A program made the translations under genes and the position numbers. A stretch of 18,388 bases of DNA from an uncultured Eubacteriales bacterium (GTDB lineage: Bacteria > Bacillota > Clostridia > Christensenellales > UBA1242), in NCBI GenBank assembly GCA_902796285.1, contig CADBOH010000061.1, forward strand, positions 1 through 18,388. Direction: 5' to 3'. Under the pieces are notes generated by a model, which saw only the letters and a program-made list of their open reading frames with translations, was not told the origin of the DNA and did not search any database. Shown here piece by piece: positions 1 to 9,300 of this stretch (positions are counted from its first letter, which is position 1; each line of letters opens with the position of its first letter).

Positions 1-71
1 CCAAGTTTGTTTATCAAAAACATTATAAATCTTTTTAATAAATATACCAACAAAAAACGATATATAAATTT

Positions 72-101
72 AAAAAAACACTTATTTAAAAGTGTTTTTT
101 T
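72..101 (-). terminator. Intrinsic terminator of the ABC/anchored-protein operon
   Basis: A perfect 12-bp inverted repeat (72-83 pairing with 90-101) encloses a 6-nt loop. On the minus strand the stem reads AAAAAACACTT...AAGTGTTTTTTT and runs into T-rich sequence. It overlaps the stop codon of the permease gene, so it should end that transcript. The A-run and T-run on both sides mean it could also work in the other direction. The rest of 1-71 is AT-rich and shows no gene. Confidence 0.8.
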
Positions 102-2613
102 AATCTGAAATATTTATTCTAATACCATTGTTAATCTTTCTAAACATATACCTTGTGAGCCAGAGTGAAAGTATAGCATTAAATATGATAATTCCTCCAG
201 ACATCAAGCCTATTGCAAGATAATCCATAAAGCCGCCAAAATATACATTTGTGAATAATATAATCTTTGCTAGATTTGCGTTTAACGTAAATGCCACAAA
301 GAATGAAAGCAAGCAAGATACCCCAGTTATTATCAGTATTTCAAGCAGCAAAGCCATAAAGAACCGCTTTCTGCTCATACCTAACTGGAATAATATTTTG
401 CTTTGTTTTGTTGTTTCTCTAAGTGCAAGGCACATACCAACAACAAGACATATTGTGCTCAGTCCAATAACTATTCCCATATACCCCTGAACAATTTTCA
501 TTGGAGTTGTAAGTGAATAGTATGCAAGATCATCACGTTTTTGTGTGCTTGCAAATATTTGGCTACTATCCAAAAATTCACGGTAAAGTTCTGTTTCGAT
601 ATCTGAGAACTTGTTCCAATCAATTTTCATGTTAAGTCTATATGAGCCACAATACTCAGAAGCAAGCGGTTTTGTTTGTTGTACATTGAATATAACGCTA
701 CCATATGCCACTTCATCAGACTCAAAGAACCCAACAATTTCAAAATCTTTTAAAAATCTTTTGTTTGAATTGAACATGATTGTAACTGTATCACCTACCT
801 CAAACCCATGAACATAATTATAACTTTGATTTAATACAATTACACTGTCGTTTTCAGCAAATTTTCTAATTGTTTCGTCTGGTGTGAGAAGACAGTCTTT
901 ATAAAGTCTTTCAAATTCTTCTGGAGTAAATGAATAATTTTCAAAAATTACCTTTCCATCTGCAAAGTTAACAAACTTAAAATCCACATCTTCATAAGCA
1001 TCATAAACACCATCAATTCCTCTTACATACTCAATATCTTCTGCGGAATAATATGTTCTACCTTCGATATAAGCGTTGTACTTGGTGTTGTATGAGTAGG
1101 CTTCCGCCGCATACATTACAGTTGAAACGGCCACACTGAGCACCATAACAAATGCAAGACCAAATGCAAGAATTCTACTTACCATATTTGTACTTGGAGA
1201 ATAGATGTTTTTATCAAGATAAATCATATAGAAATTTTTCTTTTTAAAACATCTTACTGTAAATCGAACAAGATACAGCACAACAAGCGGCACAAGGTAA
1301 ACAATAGCAAACAAAATCACGAAGAATGAAATCAAGTGTATAAATGAATGCCTAATCATACCTAGTGCATAAATAACAACAGTAAAAGCAATCATTGCGG
1401 CAAGTGAAATGCCACCGATAACATAGGATATTTTGTGCACTTTGTTTGATTTGACCATTTCAGCACGCACACTCTTTCGAATACTTTTAAGTGCTGGGAT
1501 AATACCACTAATAACCGAAATGAAAATACCAAACAGTATTGGCCAAATAAAGTGGAAGAAGTTAAGGCCATAAAACATGTTGAATTGGAATTCAATATTT
1601 TGCATGATTTTGTAAAGTGCAATACCAAGCAAAGATGCCAGCACTCCACCAAACAGACCATACAACCCACTTTCAAACAAACACGACGCTATAAGGTGCC
1701 GGTTTGTTGCCCCCATGGACCGCAAAGTAGAAAACTCCTGCGTTCTCTTTGAAAAGATTAAGTTCATTGTCAAGAATATTACAAGTGCGCAGAACAGCAC
1801 CCCTATCACTGCACAGATATAATAAATGATAAATACAACACTTTTTATGTGGTTTATGTTGTCATCACTTTTTACAAACGCCGTGCTAAATCGCGGGAAC
1901 ACATCCTGCAAATCGTTGATAACTTCATTTTTATCAACGCCATCCTTAACCCTAAAAAATGCAAGGTTAAAAATGTTGTCTGTATAAAGAGTCATAACAT
2001 TTGATCTTATAAGCGTTTTGCTTATCAAAACAATTGGATATGAAACTTCATTTAAAATACCTTTGTTTTTTGAAATACCAACAACGCTGAGCCTACAATT
2101 TACTGAGTTAATTTCAAGTATAATTATATCCCCAACTTTGATATCATTTTCATAAGCAAGGGTTTCTGTAATAATCACATCATTTTTGCCGAGTGAAGTT
2201 GCACTGCCAGAAACAAATTCAACCCCACCAACTTGGATGATGTCATCATAGTAAGTGGCAATTGTTCCAACAGTAACAATTTCATTGTTTTTATTTTTGT
2301 ATTGGCTAGGGAGCGCAAGAACGCCAACTGCCATATCAAATGTATTGTCTATGTAATCCTGCCCAAGTTCTTGATCAATCCTCTTCATGCTATAAACATT
2401 TTGCTCGGCACCAGATGTGTAAGTGCTCACCAAAATATCAGTATTGCCGGCACGTTGATAAAACACATCATCAAATCCGTGATCTAGAAACATTGGAAGA
2501 ACAATAGAAATTAAAAAAAGCAAGGAAACAAGTGCAACAGAAAAGATAATCAGCAGCGCTCTGGCTTTTGCTGACTTTATACCTTTTATAGAATAATTAA
2601 GTATAAATTTCAT
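100..2613 (-). CDS. FtsX/MacB-like ABC transporter permease, 10 membrane segments, two ectodomains
   Basis: This is an 837-aa integral membrane subunit of a type VII (MacB/LolCDE/FtsX-like) ABC complex. Hydrophobic segments lie near residues 19-42, 259-287, 306-334, 350-375, 396-419, 423-451, 481-505, 706-730, 750-777 and 793-822. Two extracytoplasmic domains (about 43-258 and 506-705) each follow a single helix and precede a three-helix bundle, so the protein is an internal duplication of the FtsX fold joined by two extra helices. Both halves keep the family sequence after the first bundle helix: LRSMGAT (298-303) and LFQLGMS (741-747). The family uses ATP to move extracytoplasmic domains and extract or regulate envelope substrates, and usually does not carry solutes through a pore. 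The ATG directly abuts the ATPase stop codon, with an AAAGGA ribosome site inside the ATPase 3' end, so the two are translationally coupled. The substrate is unknown; the two anchored proteins upstream are the obvious candidates. Confidence 0.9.
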   Translation of the reverse strand: MKFILNYSIKGIKSAKARALLIIFSVALVSLLFLISIVLPMFLDHGFDDVFYQRAGNTDILVSTYTSGAEQNVYSMKRIDQELGQDYIDNTFDMAVGVLALPSQYKNKNNEIVTVGTIATYYDDIIQVGGVEFVSGSATSLGKNDVIITETLAYENDIKVGDIIILEINSVNCRLSVVGISKNKGILNEVSYPIVLISKTLIRSNVMTLYTDNIFNLAFFRVKDGVDKNEVINDLQDVFPRFSTAFVKSDDNINHIKSVVFIIYYICAVIGVLFCALVIFLTMNLIFSKRTQEFSTLRSMGATNRHLIASCLFESGLYGLFGGVLASLLGIALYKIMQNIEFQFNMFYGLNFFHFIWPILFGIFISVISGIIPALKSIRKSVRAEMVKSNKVHKISYVIGGISLAAMIAFTVVIYALGMIRHSFIHLISFFVILFAIVYLVPLVVLYLVRFTVRCFKKKNFYMIYLDKNIYSPSTNMVSRILAFGLAFVMVLSVAVSTVMYAAEAYSYNTKYNAYIEGRTYYSAEDIEYVRGIDGVYDAYEDVDFKFVNFADGKVIFENYSFTPEEFERLYKDCLLTPDETIRKFAENDSVIVLNQSYNYVHGFEVGDTVTIMFNSNKRFLKDFEIVGFFESDEVAYGSVIFNVQQTKPLASEYCGSYRLNMKIDWNKFSDIETELYREFLDSSQIFASTQKRDDLAYYSLTTPMKIVQGYMGIVIGLSTICLVVGMCLALRETTKQSKILFQLGMSRKRFFMALLLEILIITGVSCLLSFFVAFTLNANLAKIILFTNVYFGGFMDYLAIGLMSGGIIIFNAILSLWLTRYMFRKINNGIRINISD

Positions 2614-3372
2614 CTAGTCTCTATTTTTTCCTTTACTTTTTGTGTTTTTTTCTTCATTTTGAGAGATTTTTTCATCACTCATAATAAGTCCGTCTTTAAT
2701 AGTTATAAGACGATTACCATACATTGCAACCTCTTTTGAGTGGGTTACTTGAATAATTGTCATATTTGTTTCTTCATTAACCTTCTTAAAGAGTTGCATA
2801 ATTTCTGTGCCATTTTTACTATCAAGATTACCGGTCGCCTCATCGGCAAACATAATCTTAGGTTTTGAAATAAGTGCTCTTGCAATGGCTACACGTTGTT
2901 GCTCACCACCAGATAATTTTGATGCATCTTTGTGCTTATACTTATATAAGTCAACCCTCTTTAATATTTCATCAATCTCATCTTCGTTTACTTTTTGTCT
3001 GCCAAGCATAAGTGGTGTAACAACATTTTCATAAACTGTAAAATTAGGTATCAAGTTGTATGATTGAAAAACAAAACTTATATCACGTGATCTAAGCTTG
3101 CTTAGTTCTTTTTGATTGAGTTTACTGATATCCTTGCCAAGTATTTTTACAGTGCCACTTGTCAAGCTTTCAATGCCGCTCAAAAGATACAAAAGTGTGC
3201 TCTTCCCAGATCCACTTGCACCCATAATAGAGACAAACTCCCCCTGTTTGAAAGAGCATGAAATCCCTTTTATAACTCTATTTACCCCACTTGTTGCCTC
3301 AAAGTCTTTTATAAGATTTTCAGCGGTAAGTATAAAATTTTCGTCGTTGTTTATAGTTTTTGTTTCAGTCAT
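2614..3372 (-). CDS. ABC transporter ATP-binding protein (LolD/MacB-like)
   Basis: A complete 252-aa cytoplasmic ATPase. Visible motifs are Walker A GASGSGKST (51-59), Q-loop VFQSYNLIP (Gln103), signature LSGGEQQR (153-160), Walker B IMFADE (173-178), D-loop GNLDS (181-185) and H-loop His211. The sequence around the Q-loop and the ADEATGNLDS stretch are typical of the LolD/MacB/FtsE/BceA group, which partners FtsX-like permeases; the next gene encodes such a permease. The C-terminal tail after about residue 235 is short, charged and lysine-rich. The start follows an AAAGGG ribosome site. Between this gene and the 959-aa gene upstream is a 60-bp gap with a strong hairpin, so its expression may be tuned separately from the anchored proteins. 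ATPase function is certain; the substrate is not. Confidence 0.95.
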   Translation of the reverse strand: MTETKTINNDENFILTAENLIKDFEATSGVNRVIKGISCSFKQGEFVSIMGASGSGKSTLLYLLSGIESLTSGTVKILGKDISKLNQKELSKLRSRDISFVFQSYNLIPNFTVYENVVTPLMLGRQKVNEDEIDEILKRVDLYKYKHKDASKLSGGEQQRVAIARALISKPKIMFADEATGNLDSKNGTEIMQLFKKVNEETNMTIIQVTHSKEVAMYGNRLITIKDGLIMSDEKISQNEEKNTKSKGKNRD

Positions 3373-3394
3373 AAATTTTCCCTTTAAAAGCCAA

Positions 3395-3422
3395 TCAAGA
3401 CTATCCGCGGGGATAGTCTTGA
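3395..3422 (-). promoter_or_regulatory. Strong intercistronic hairpin between 959-aa gene and ABC ATPase gene
   Basis: A perfect 12-bp inverted repeat (3395-3406 with 3411-3422, arms TCAAGACTATCC and GGATAGTCTTGA) has a 4-nt GCGG loop. It lies 10 nt after the stop of the 959-aa gene and 22 nt before the ATPase start. On the minus strand it is followed by TTGGCTTTT, not a clean T-run, so it is a poor terminator. It may be a leaky attenuator or an mRNA-stabilising or processing hairpin that sets the ratio of anchored proteins to ABC subunits. Confidence 0.6.
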
Positions 3423-3432
3423 GGGTTATATT

Positions 3433-6312
3433 TTAGTGTTTGCCAAGCATACTAAAAAGTTGTTTTAACATAGGTGCTGCCAATTCTTGAATCCATGATG
3501 CAACATATTCATAGTTTGTCATATCATAGTCAGTCAAGAATATTTTAAGAACTTCAGAAACTCCAAATCCGGTACTCTTAGTCATTTCATCAAGCATTTC
3601 TGCTGGAATATCTGCACCATTTGCAAGGATTTCAACTATCATGCCATACTTTTCAGCAAGCATTGTTGAAACCATATTATTGATGAAGCCTGCTGCAAAA
3701 GTAGCAACAGCTTCTTTTGCCTCTTGAGATCCTCTTCTATAAGATATAGCCGCTGAGCCTTCTCCAATAACAATGTTTTTGTTATCTCCTGGGAGTGCAT
3801 CTTCAATTATTTGATAAAGAGTTCTGTCTGTGTCTGTGAGAATAAAGTCTCCCATATCGCCATTTGGATCCATTGAATACTTGGTTGTTGTTGTAGTGTT
3901 GAGTGCTGCCTCAATAAAACCTTTAAATGTTATTGTTGAATAGTCAAGGTTCATATTGGCAACTTCTTGGAATACGTCAAGCATAAATGTTGTTGCTAAC
4001 TCAATCATATCAGAAGTTCCGTCTTTACCTTCTTCACCATTTGCCCATGCAACCATATCTGCATAGTATTCTTCAATATCATCAAACGTATCAAGTATAG
4101 CTTGTGGAAGTTTAGCTGGGTTCTTGAGTTGATTCATAAGTGAGCCAATGATATCTTTACCATTTTGCATGAAAACGCCGAGAGTAGAAATGATTTTAAT
4201 ATATTGATCTTTTGTAAGATTTACGCCATCTCTACCAATTGAGCCATTTATAAGGTCAACAAGCATAAGTGGCAATTTGCCAGATGAACCAATGAGGTCA
4301 ATAAGCTCATAGTGTGGGCCTGTTTGCTCTTGCCCTTCCCCTTCATTTGCATTAGGGTCTTGAGCGTTTGGATCTTGTGCTGGATCATTTTGTCCATCTT
4401 GTGCTGGATCAGTTGCTTCTTGATTTTCAGCAGATTCTGCAGCGGCTTTTGCCTCTTGAGCTGCTTGAACATCATGAATAATTGCAGTAAGAGTATCATA
4501 TGCAGGACCAAGAGGACCATTTTCTCTACCAAGAGTAGTTAAAAGTCCAATGTAAGCGTCGTATGCTGTATTTACAACATTTTCAAGCTTTCCTGCGCCA
4601 TCTTTTGTGATGTTAACAAGTTCTGTAGCAAGTTTAACAATTGTAAGTGGCTGTGAAACCTTGTCGCCAACATATCTTTGAGCAATGTAAAGTGTTGAAT
4701 ACATTTCGTTAAGTGGATATGCTAAGTCATACATAACGTCATAGAATTCATCAGACACTTTCATAAACTTGCCATCAACTTTCTTTTGTTCAAGAGAAAC
4801 AGCATATTCTCTTAAAATTTCAGCGATGTCATCATAGTTGAAATCAATTTTATCATCAGCGATTTTTTCGATTGTTGATTTTAATGAAGTTGTGTTGAGA
4901 ACTTTTGTAAGTCCAAGTCCAACGTCAGCCAATCTTAAAACATCGTTTGTAACATTTCTTAAAACAGATTTAAGTTTTTTATTGTAAAGTTCACCATACT
5001 TCTTTAATACAAAGTTTTGAGCAGTTCTTACACTCTCGCTAAGAAGTTGTGCTTCTTGCTTTTCCTTTGTGATGTAGTAGTCACGAAGTTCTGTCATATA
5101 TTCTTCACAGATTTCAAGGAAGCCTTTATAACTTGTTATATTGCCTTCTTTATTAACTCTAAATCCGTTAAGGAAATCTGCATAGATAAGTGGGAAATTT
5201 TCATCTTGTGCAGCAATTTCTTGTTTAAATTGTTCATATGCTTCTTTTTCTGTTGGAAAATCTGCTCTTTCACACCAAACTTTAAGCAAAGTGTTGTTTT
5301 CAACATCTTCTTCACCGAAGACTGTTGGATCTGTTATAGTGAGAGTTCCAACTCCGCTATGCACCATTTGTGGATTATCAATATAGTTTTGATAAATATA
5401 CTCTGCGATTTTCCCTAACATTCTGTTAGATAATAGTTCGCTTCCAACACCACTCCCTTCATGCTCAACATCTGCATATTTTTCGTCCAATCCTTCTCCA
5501 AGCGTTTGAAGTTCAGTGAACATTGAAACAACTTCAGGTGCTTCTTCCCCTTCTTCAACTTCTGGCTCATAGTTATTAATGCCAGCGAAGAATGAGCCTG
5601 TTTGTGCATCATATTTAGTTTTAAACTCTTTCTTTAACGCTTCAAGTTCAGCGATAATTTCACCCATTCTAGCATTTGATGCAACTTTAAAGTTGTCATC
5701 ATATTTTTCACGGGCTTCAAATCCCTTACCGTAAAGGTCAAGGGCAACATTGATAATTTGTTTTGTTGTAAGGTCATCATGAAGCTCATTTCTCAAATTT
5801 TGAACATGGTTTACAACATCAGTAACTATGTCAAGCAATCCAAGAACGTTGAAGTGGAAGTATTCTCCCTTATCCTCACTATCATGATATTCAATTGCTG
5901 ATAAGATTGAAGGTACTTGATAGTGCCCAATCGAATCAAGATAGTATGCAACTCTATCAAGAGATGCTGCAGGGATATCGTTCTTTTCAAAAACTTCTCC
6001 TGCGTTTGCGGCAATCTCAAGTCTAATGTCATGCTTGAGTCTTGCAGTTGTTCCCTCTTCAGGAACGTTAGTCTCATCAACTCCTAAGAATTTTGCGACT
6101 GAATTTTTAAGTTGTTGTTTTTGTGCGTCAGTATATTTGTTTGCCGCGCTAACTATTTCAACTTCACCTGAATTGTCTAAGTGTGTGTGCCCCTTAAACA
6201 AGAAGTAAAGCCCAAGCGTTAATCCAGCGACAACAAAGGCAAGAAGAATCATTAATACTGAAATAAATCCTCTCTTTTTGGTTTGACTTGCACCATTTAA
6301 TTTTCCTTTCAT
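3433..6312 (-). CDS. Large membrane-anchored extracytoplasmic protein of unknown family (959 aa), paralogue of the upstream 1306-aa protein
   Basis: I do not recognise a named family. The protein starts with a basic stretch (TKKR, 11-14) and one hydrophobic helix (about 16-39) with no lipobox, so it should be anchored by its N-terminus with about 920 residues outside. The ectodomain looks mainly alpha-helical, is acidic and has only two Cys. Residues about 617-661 form a low-complexity, disordered Asp/Pro/Gln/Asn/Ala linker with DPAQD repeats separating two folded parts. Similarity to the 1306-aa protein is visible by eye: the block after the anchor (KYTDAQKQQL, 59-68, versus IYTNDEKEAL, 62-71) and the block near 461-476 (GLGLTKVLNTTS versus GLSFTSVLDTSA). 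The start is set by an AGGAGG site upstream. It lies 49 bp after its paralogue and before the ABC genes, which suggests one operon. It has no sortase motif or enzyme signature I can see. Confidence 0.85.
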   Translation of the reverse strand: MKGKLNGASQTKKRGFISVLMILLAFVVAGLTLGLYFLFKGHTHLDNSGEVEIVSAANKYTDAQKQQLKNSVAKFLGVDETNVPEEGTTARLKHDIRLEIAANAGEVFEKNDIPAASLDRVAYYLDSIGHYQVPSILSAIEYHDSEDKGEYFHFNVLGLLDIVTDVVNHVQNLRNELHDDLTTKQIINVALDLYGKGFEAREKYDDNFKVASNARMGEIIAELEALKKEFKTKYDAQTGSFFAGINNYEPEVEEGEEAPEVVSMFTELQTLGEGLDEKYADVEHEGSGVGSELLSNRMLGKIAEYIYQNYIDNPQMVHSGVGTLTITDPTVFGEEDVENNTLLKVWCERADFPTEKEAYEQFKQEIAAQDENFPLIYADFLNGFRVNKEGNITSYKGFLEICEEYMTELRDYYITKEKQEAQLLSESVRTAQNFVLKKYGELYNKKLKSVLRNVTNDVLRLADVGLGLTKVLNTTSLKSTIEKIADDKIDFNYDDIAEILREYAVSLEQKKVDGKFMKVSDEFYDVMYDLAYPLNEMYSTLYIAQRYVGDKVSQPLTIVKLATELVNITKDGAGKLENVVNTAYDAYIGLLTTLGRENGPLGPAYDTLTAIIHDVQAAQEAKAAAESAENQEATDPAQDGQNDPAQDPNAQDPNANEGEGQEQTGPHYELIDLIGSSGKLPLMLVDLINGSIGRDGVNLTKDQYIKIISTLGVFMQNGKDIIGSLMNQLKNPAKLPQAILDTFDDIEEYYADMVAWANGEEGKDGTSDMIELATTFMLDVFQEVANMNLDYSTITFKGFIEAALNTTTTTKYSMDPNGDMGDFILTDTDRTLYQIIEDALPGDNKNIVIGEGSAAISYRRGSQEAKEAVATFAAGFINNMVSTMLAEKYGMIVEILANGADIPAEMLDEMTKSTGFGVSEVLKIFLTDYDMTNYEYVASWIQELAAPMLKQLFSMLGKH
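4372..4411. repeat. Short direct repeat inside the linker of the 959-aa gene
   Basis: The 16-bp sequence ATCTTGTGCTGGATCA occurs twice, at 4372-4387 and 4396-4411, with a 24-bp period. It encodes the repeated DPAQD units of the low-complexity linker. The in-frame 8-codon period means replication slippage could lengthen or shorten the linker without breaking the protein. Confidence 0.75.
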
Positions 6313-6361
6313 TTTTCCTCCTAAATTTTTTTAAATTTATTTTTATTCGCTAAATTTTCGC

Positions 6362-9300
6362 TTACTTGATATAGTCGTAATAGTAATATAATATACCATC
6401 CGCTTGTTTGTCTTCCATGCCAACATAGTTTATTAAGTAATCTCTTAGTCCGTCATAACTGTCACCATAGCCCATACTTTGGTGCCAATATTGATGATCA
6501 GCTAAATAAGCCATGCTTTCTTGCCCATCCCAAACATTGTAAGCCTGCATAAAATATTCATGTGTGCCATACTCATACCTATTATCAAAGTAATCGTACC
6601 AGTAGTTATCCATAAATTGTTTTGTGCTGCTATGGCCCCAATTTGTATAACCTTGAAGGAATTTGAATAAGCCTTCGTAAGTGTAGCTGTATCCATAATT
6701 TTCATTCCAAATGCTTTGATTAACTTGTAGCCATTTTACTGTATCACTATCATACGTATCAGACCAATATTGCCTGAAATAATCTATAGTATCATAAGCT
6801 GGCTCAGCTGGCTTGGTCTCACCGCCGCCGCCATGATTACCGCTAGGGATAAAGCTTGTTATTGTTTGAATAAGTGATTTAAGATCAAGTTTGCCATCCA
6901 TTAAGTAAAGGATGAAGTAATCTTTAAACTTATCAAATTTATTTAAGCCCTCAGTGTAAGCCTTAACAACATCAAGGAGAACTGTAGCAAGTTCATCTCT
7001 AACTTGAAGTGGCATATCCATAACAAACAACATTGGAACATATTGTTTAAGAGCCATATCAATCATCTGGCCGATTTCGTCAGGAAGTTGACCTAGCATT
7101 TCGCCTGCCATTTCAGAAACCATGTTGTTTACTTCGCCCATAAGTTCGTTATAAACGGCTTCAAGTGCTCCGCCTTGGCCAACATCAAGATAGTCATTTT
7201 CGGTTGGGTTTTTAATTGCGCTATCCCAAACATACATCTTGTATGTGCCATCTTCGTTCATTTCAACTCTATATTTGTATTCTTTTTCCTGTCCGCCATC
7301 TATTGCAAAGATAAATGTACCTTCGGTGCCGCTTCCACCCATCATTTGATTGATAAAGTCACGCAATTTTTCTGAAAGAAGCTCGGCAATAACTTCATCA
7401 TAAGTGATACCTCTTGTAACAACTTCGCCATCCTCATTGATTTCTTCAACAGTAAAGTCAATTTGTTCTACTGTGTCAAAGAGTTCGGTGAGCATAAACA
7501 ACATCTTAACGTATCCTTCTTCCATTGGGCGCATCTCATCAATCGCGTCTTGAAGAACAGTTGAATCCTCAGAGATCATGTCTGATGTGAGGAACTCGAG
7601 GATAGATGCAACATCGCCTTGTTGCATGTTGCCATAGACTTTTAATACAATTGCAAGAAGATCAAAGAAGTTTTTATTTGCTTCAATATATTGTTGTTCT
7701 CTTGAAGGAACTTCAGTTTCGCCTTCAATAAGTGTGTCACGATATTCAGGTTCGCTAAGTCCAGCGCCATCTGCAAAAGCAACAAATGTTTTGAGTAAAA
7801 GAAGTGGGAATCTAGCATCACCAAATGCCTCTTTTAATCTCTTGCCAAGCACAACGCCTTCTTCACCCAGTTTTCCCTGTTCAACAAGTTCTTTTTCTTC
7901 TTGAAGGTCAAGAATAAGCGCTCTTGTAAGCTCTGAAATATAGTCTGCTGAGAAGTATTCATCTCCGCTTTCAGCATTTGTTGAAATAAATTGCATAGCA
8001 TTTATTAGTCCAGCATAGATCTGGTTGTAAGCACCTGTAAATCTTGATGCATATGCAGGCACCTGATTTGCAATCTTCATAAGAGGATAAAGTAGACCAA
8101 GTGGATCACCCTTTCCTTTGTTTGAAATAAATTGCATAATATCATCTGCCATTTCTTCGATATTATCCATATCACCAATTTCAGTAAGACCAAATGAATA
8201 AGCCAAACTGAAGATTGATCTAACTGGATAAATGATGATTTGATCAACAGCATCACGAACTTCTTGTTCTGTCATGTCGATAAACACGCCATTTGGTCCA
8301 AGTTTATCTTTCATTCTATTTGCAATCTTGCCAAATGTTCTAGCAACAGTTCTGGCAACATATTCATGATCATATTCGCCTTCTGCAACACCTTTAATAA
8401 GGTCTTTAACTGCACTTGTGTCAAGAACTGATGTAAATGACAAACCAGTTTGAGCTGTTTTAAAGCCAAGTGTAACAAGATTTGTCAAATATTTTTGCAT
8501 TTTTGTATAATATTTATTTAAAATCTTGTTTGTTTCATTGCCAAATACTTTAACTGCTGTGATAAACATATCATTTTGTGCTTCATAAAGTGCTGAGCCC
8601 GCTTCTGCAAATTCTGCAGTAAATTCATTATACAACGCTTCAAACGCTTCTTGATATCTTTGAAGAGATGATTGATCATCAAATGGAGTTACGCGCTTGC
8701 TTGTATATGTATAATTGTTACTACTACCTTTGCCGTGTATAGTTGCAATTTTCACATTAAGAGCAGCGTTTTGTATGTCTTGTACCAATTGGCCAATGAT
8801 ATCATCGTTTTGCATAAGGTCTGTAAATCCATGCCCCATGCCCAAATCATTTAAGAATCTGTAAATATCAGAGCTTTTTTCAACACCATCAATCACACCA
8901 TTGTTGTTACCCTTCATAAATTCAGCAACTGATGCAATTCTATTGCTAAATTGACTAAGTGAAAAACTAACTAATTTTTTCTTTTTATCATTTGAGTCAT
9001 AGTTTTTTAAATTATGGATTTGATAAACCATATAATCTATTGGCAAGTAGTTAAAGTGTTTTGTATAGCCGTCTTCAAAAATATCTATATCGTTTTCAGC
9101 AACTTTTAATATGTAATCTTTAAATGATTCAACATTTTCAGCGCTATCATAATATTTGTCACCCGCAGCAAAGTCTTTGCTTGAAAGGTATTCACGGATA
9201 AGTCCTTTAAGAACATCTGCTTTTGTTGTGCTAGTATCATTTGCGTAGAGCTCTTCATACTTATCTTCATAGAAAAGTGCCATGATTATTTGCCAGCCAT

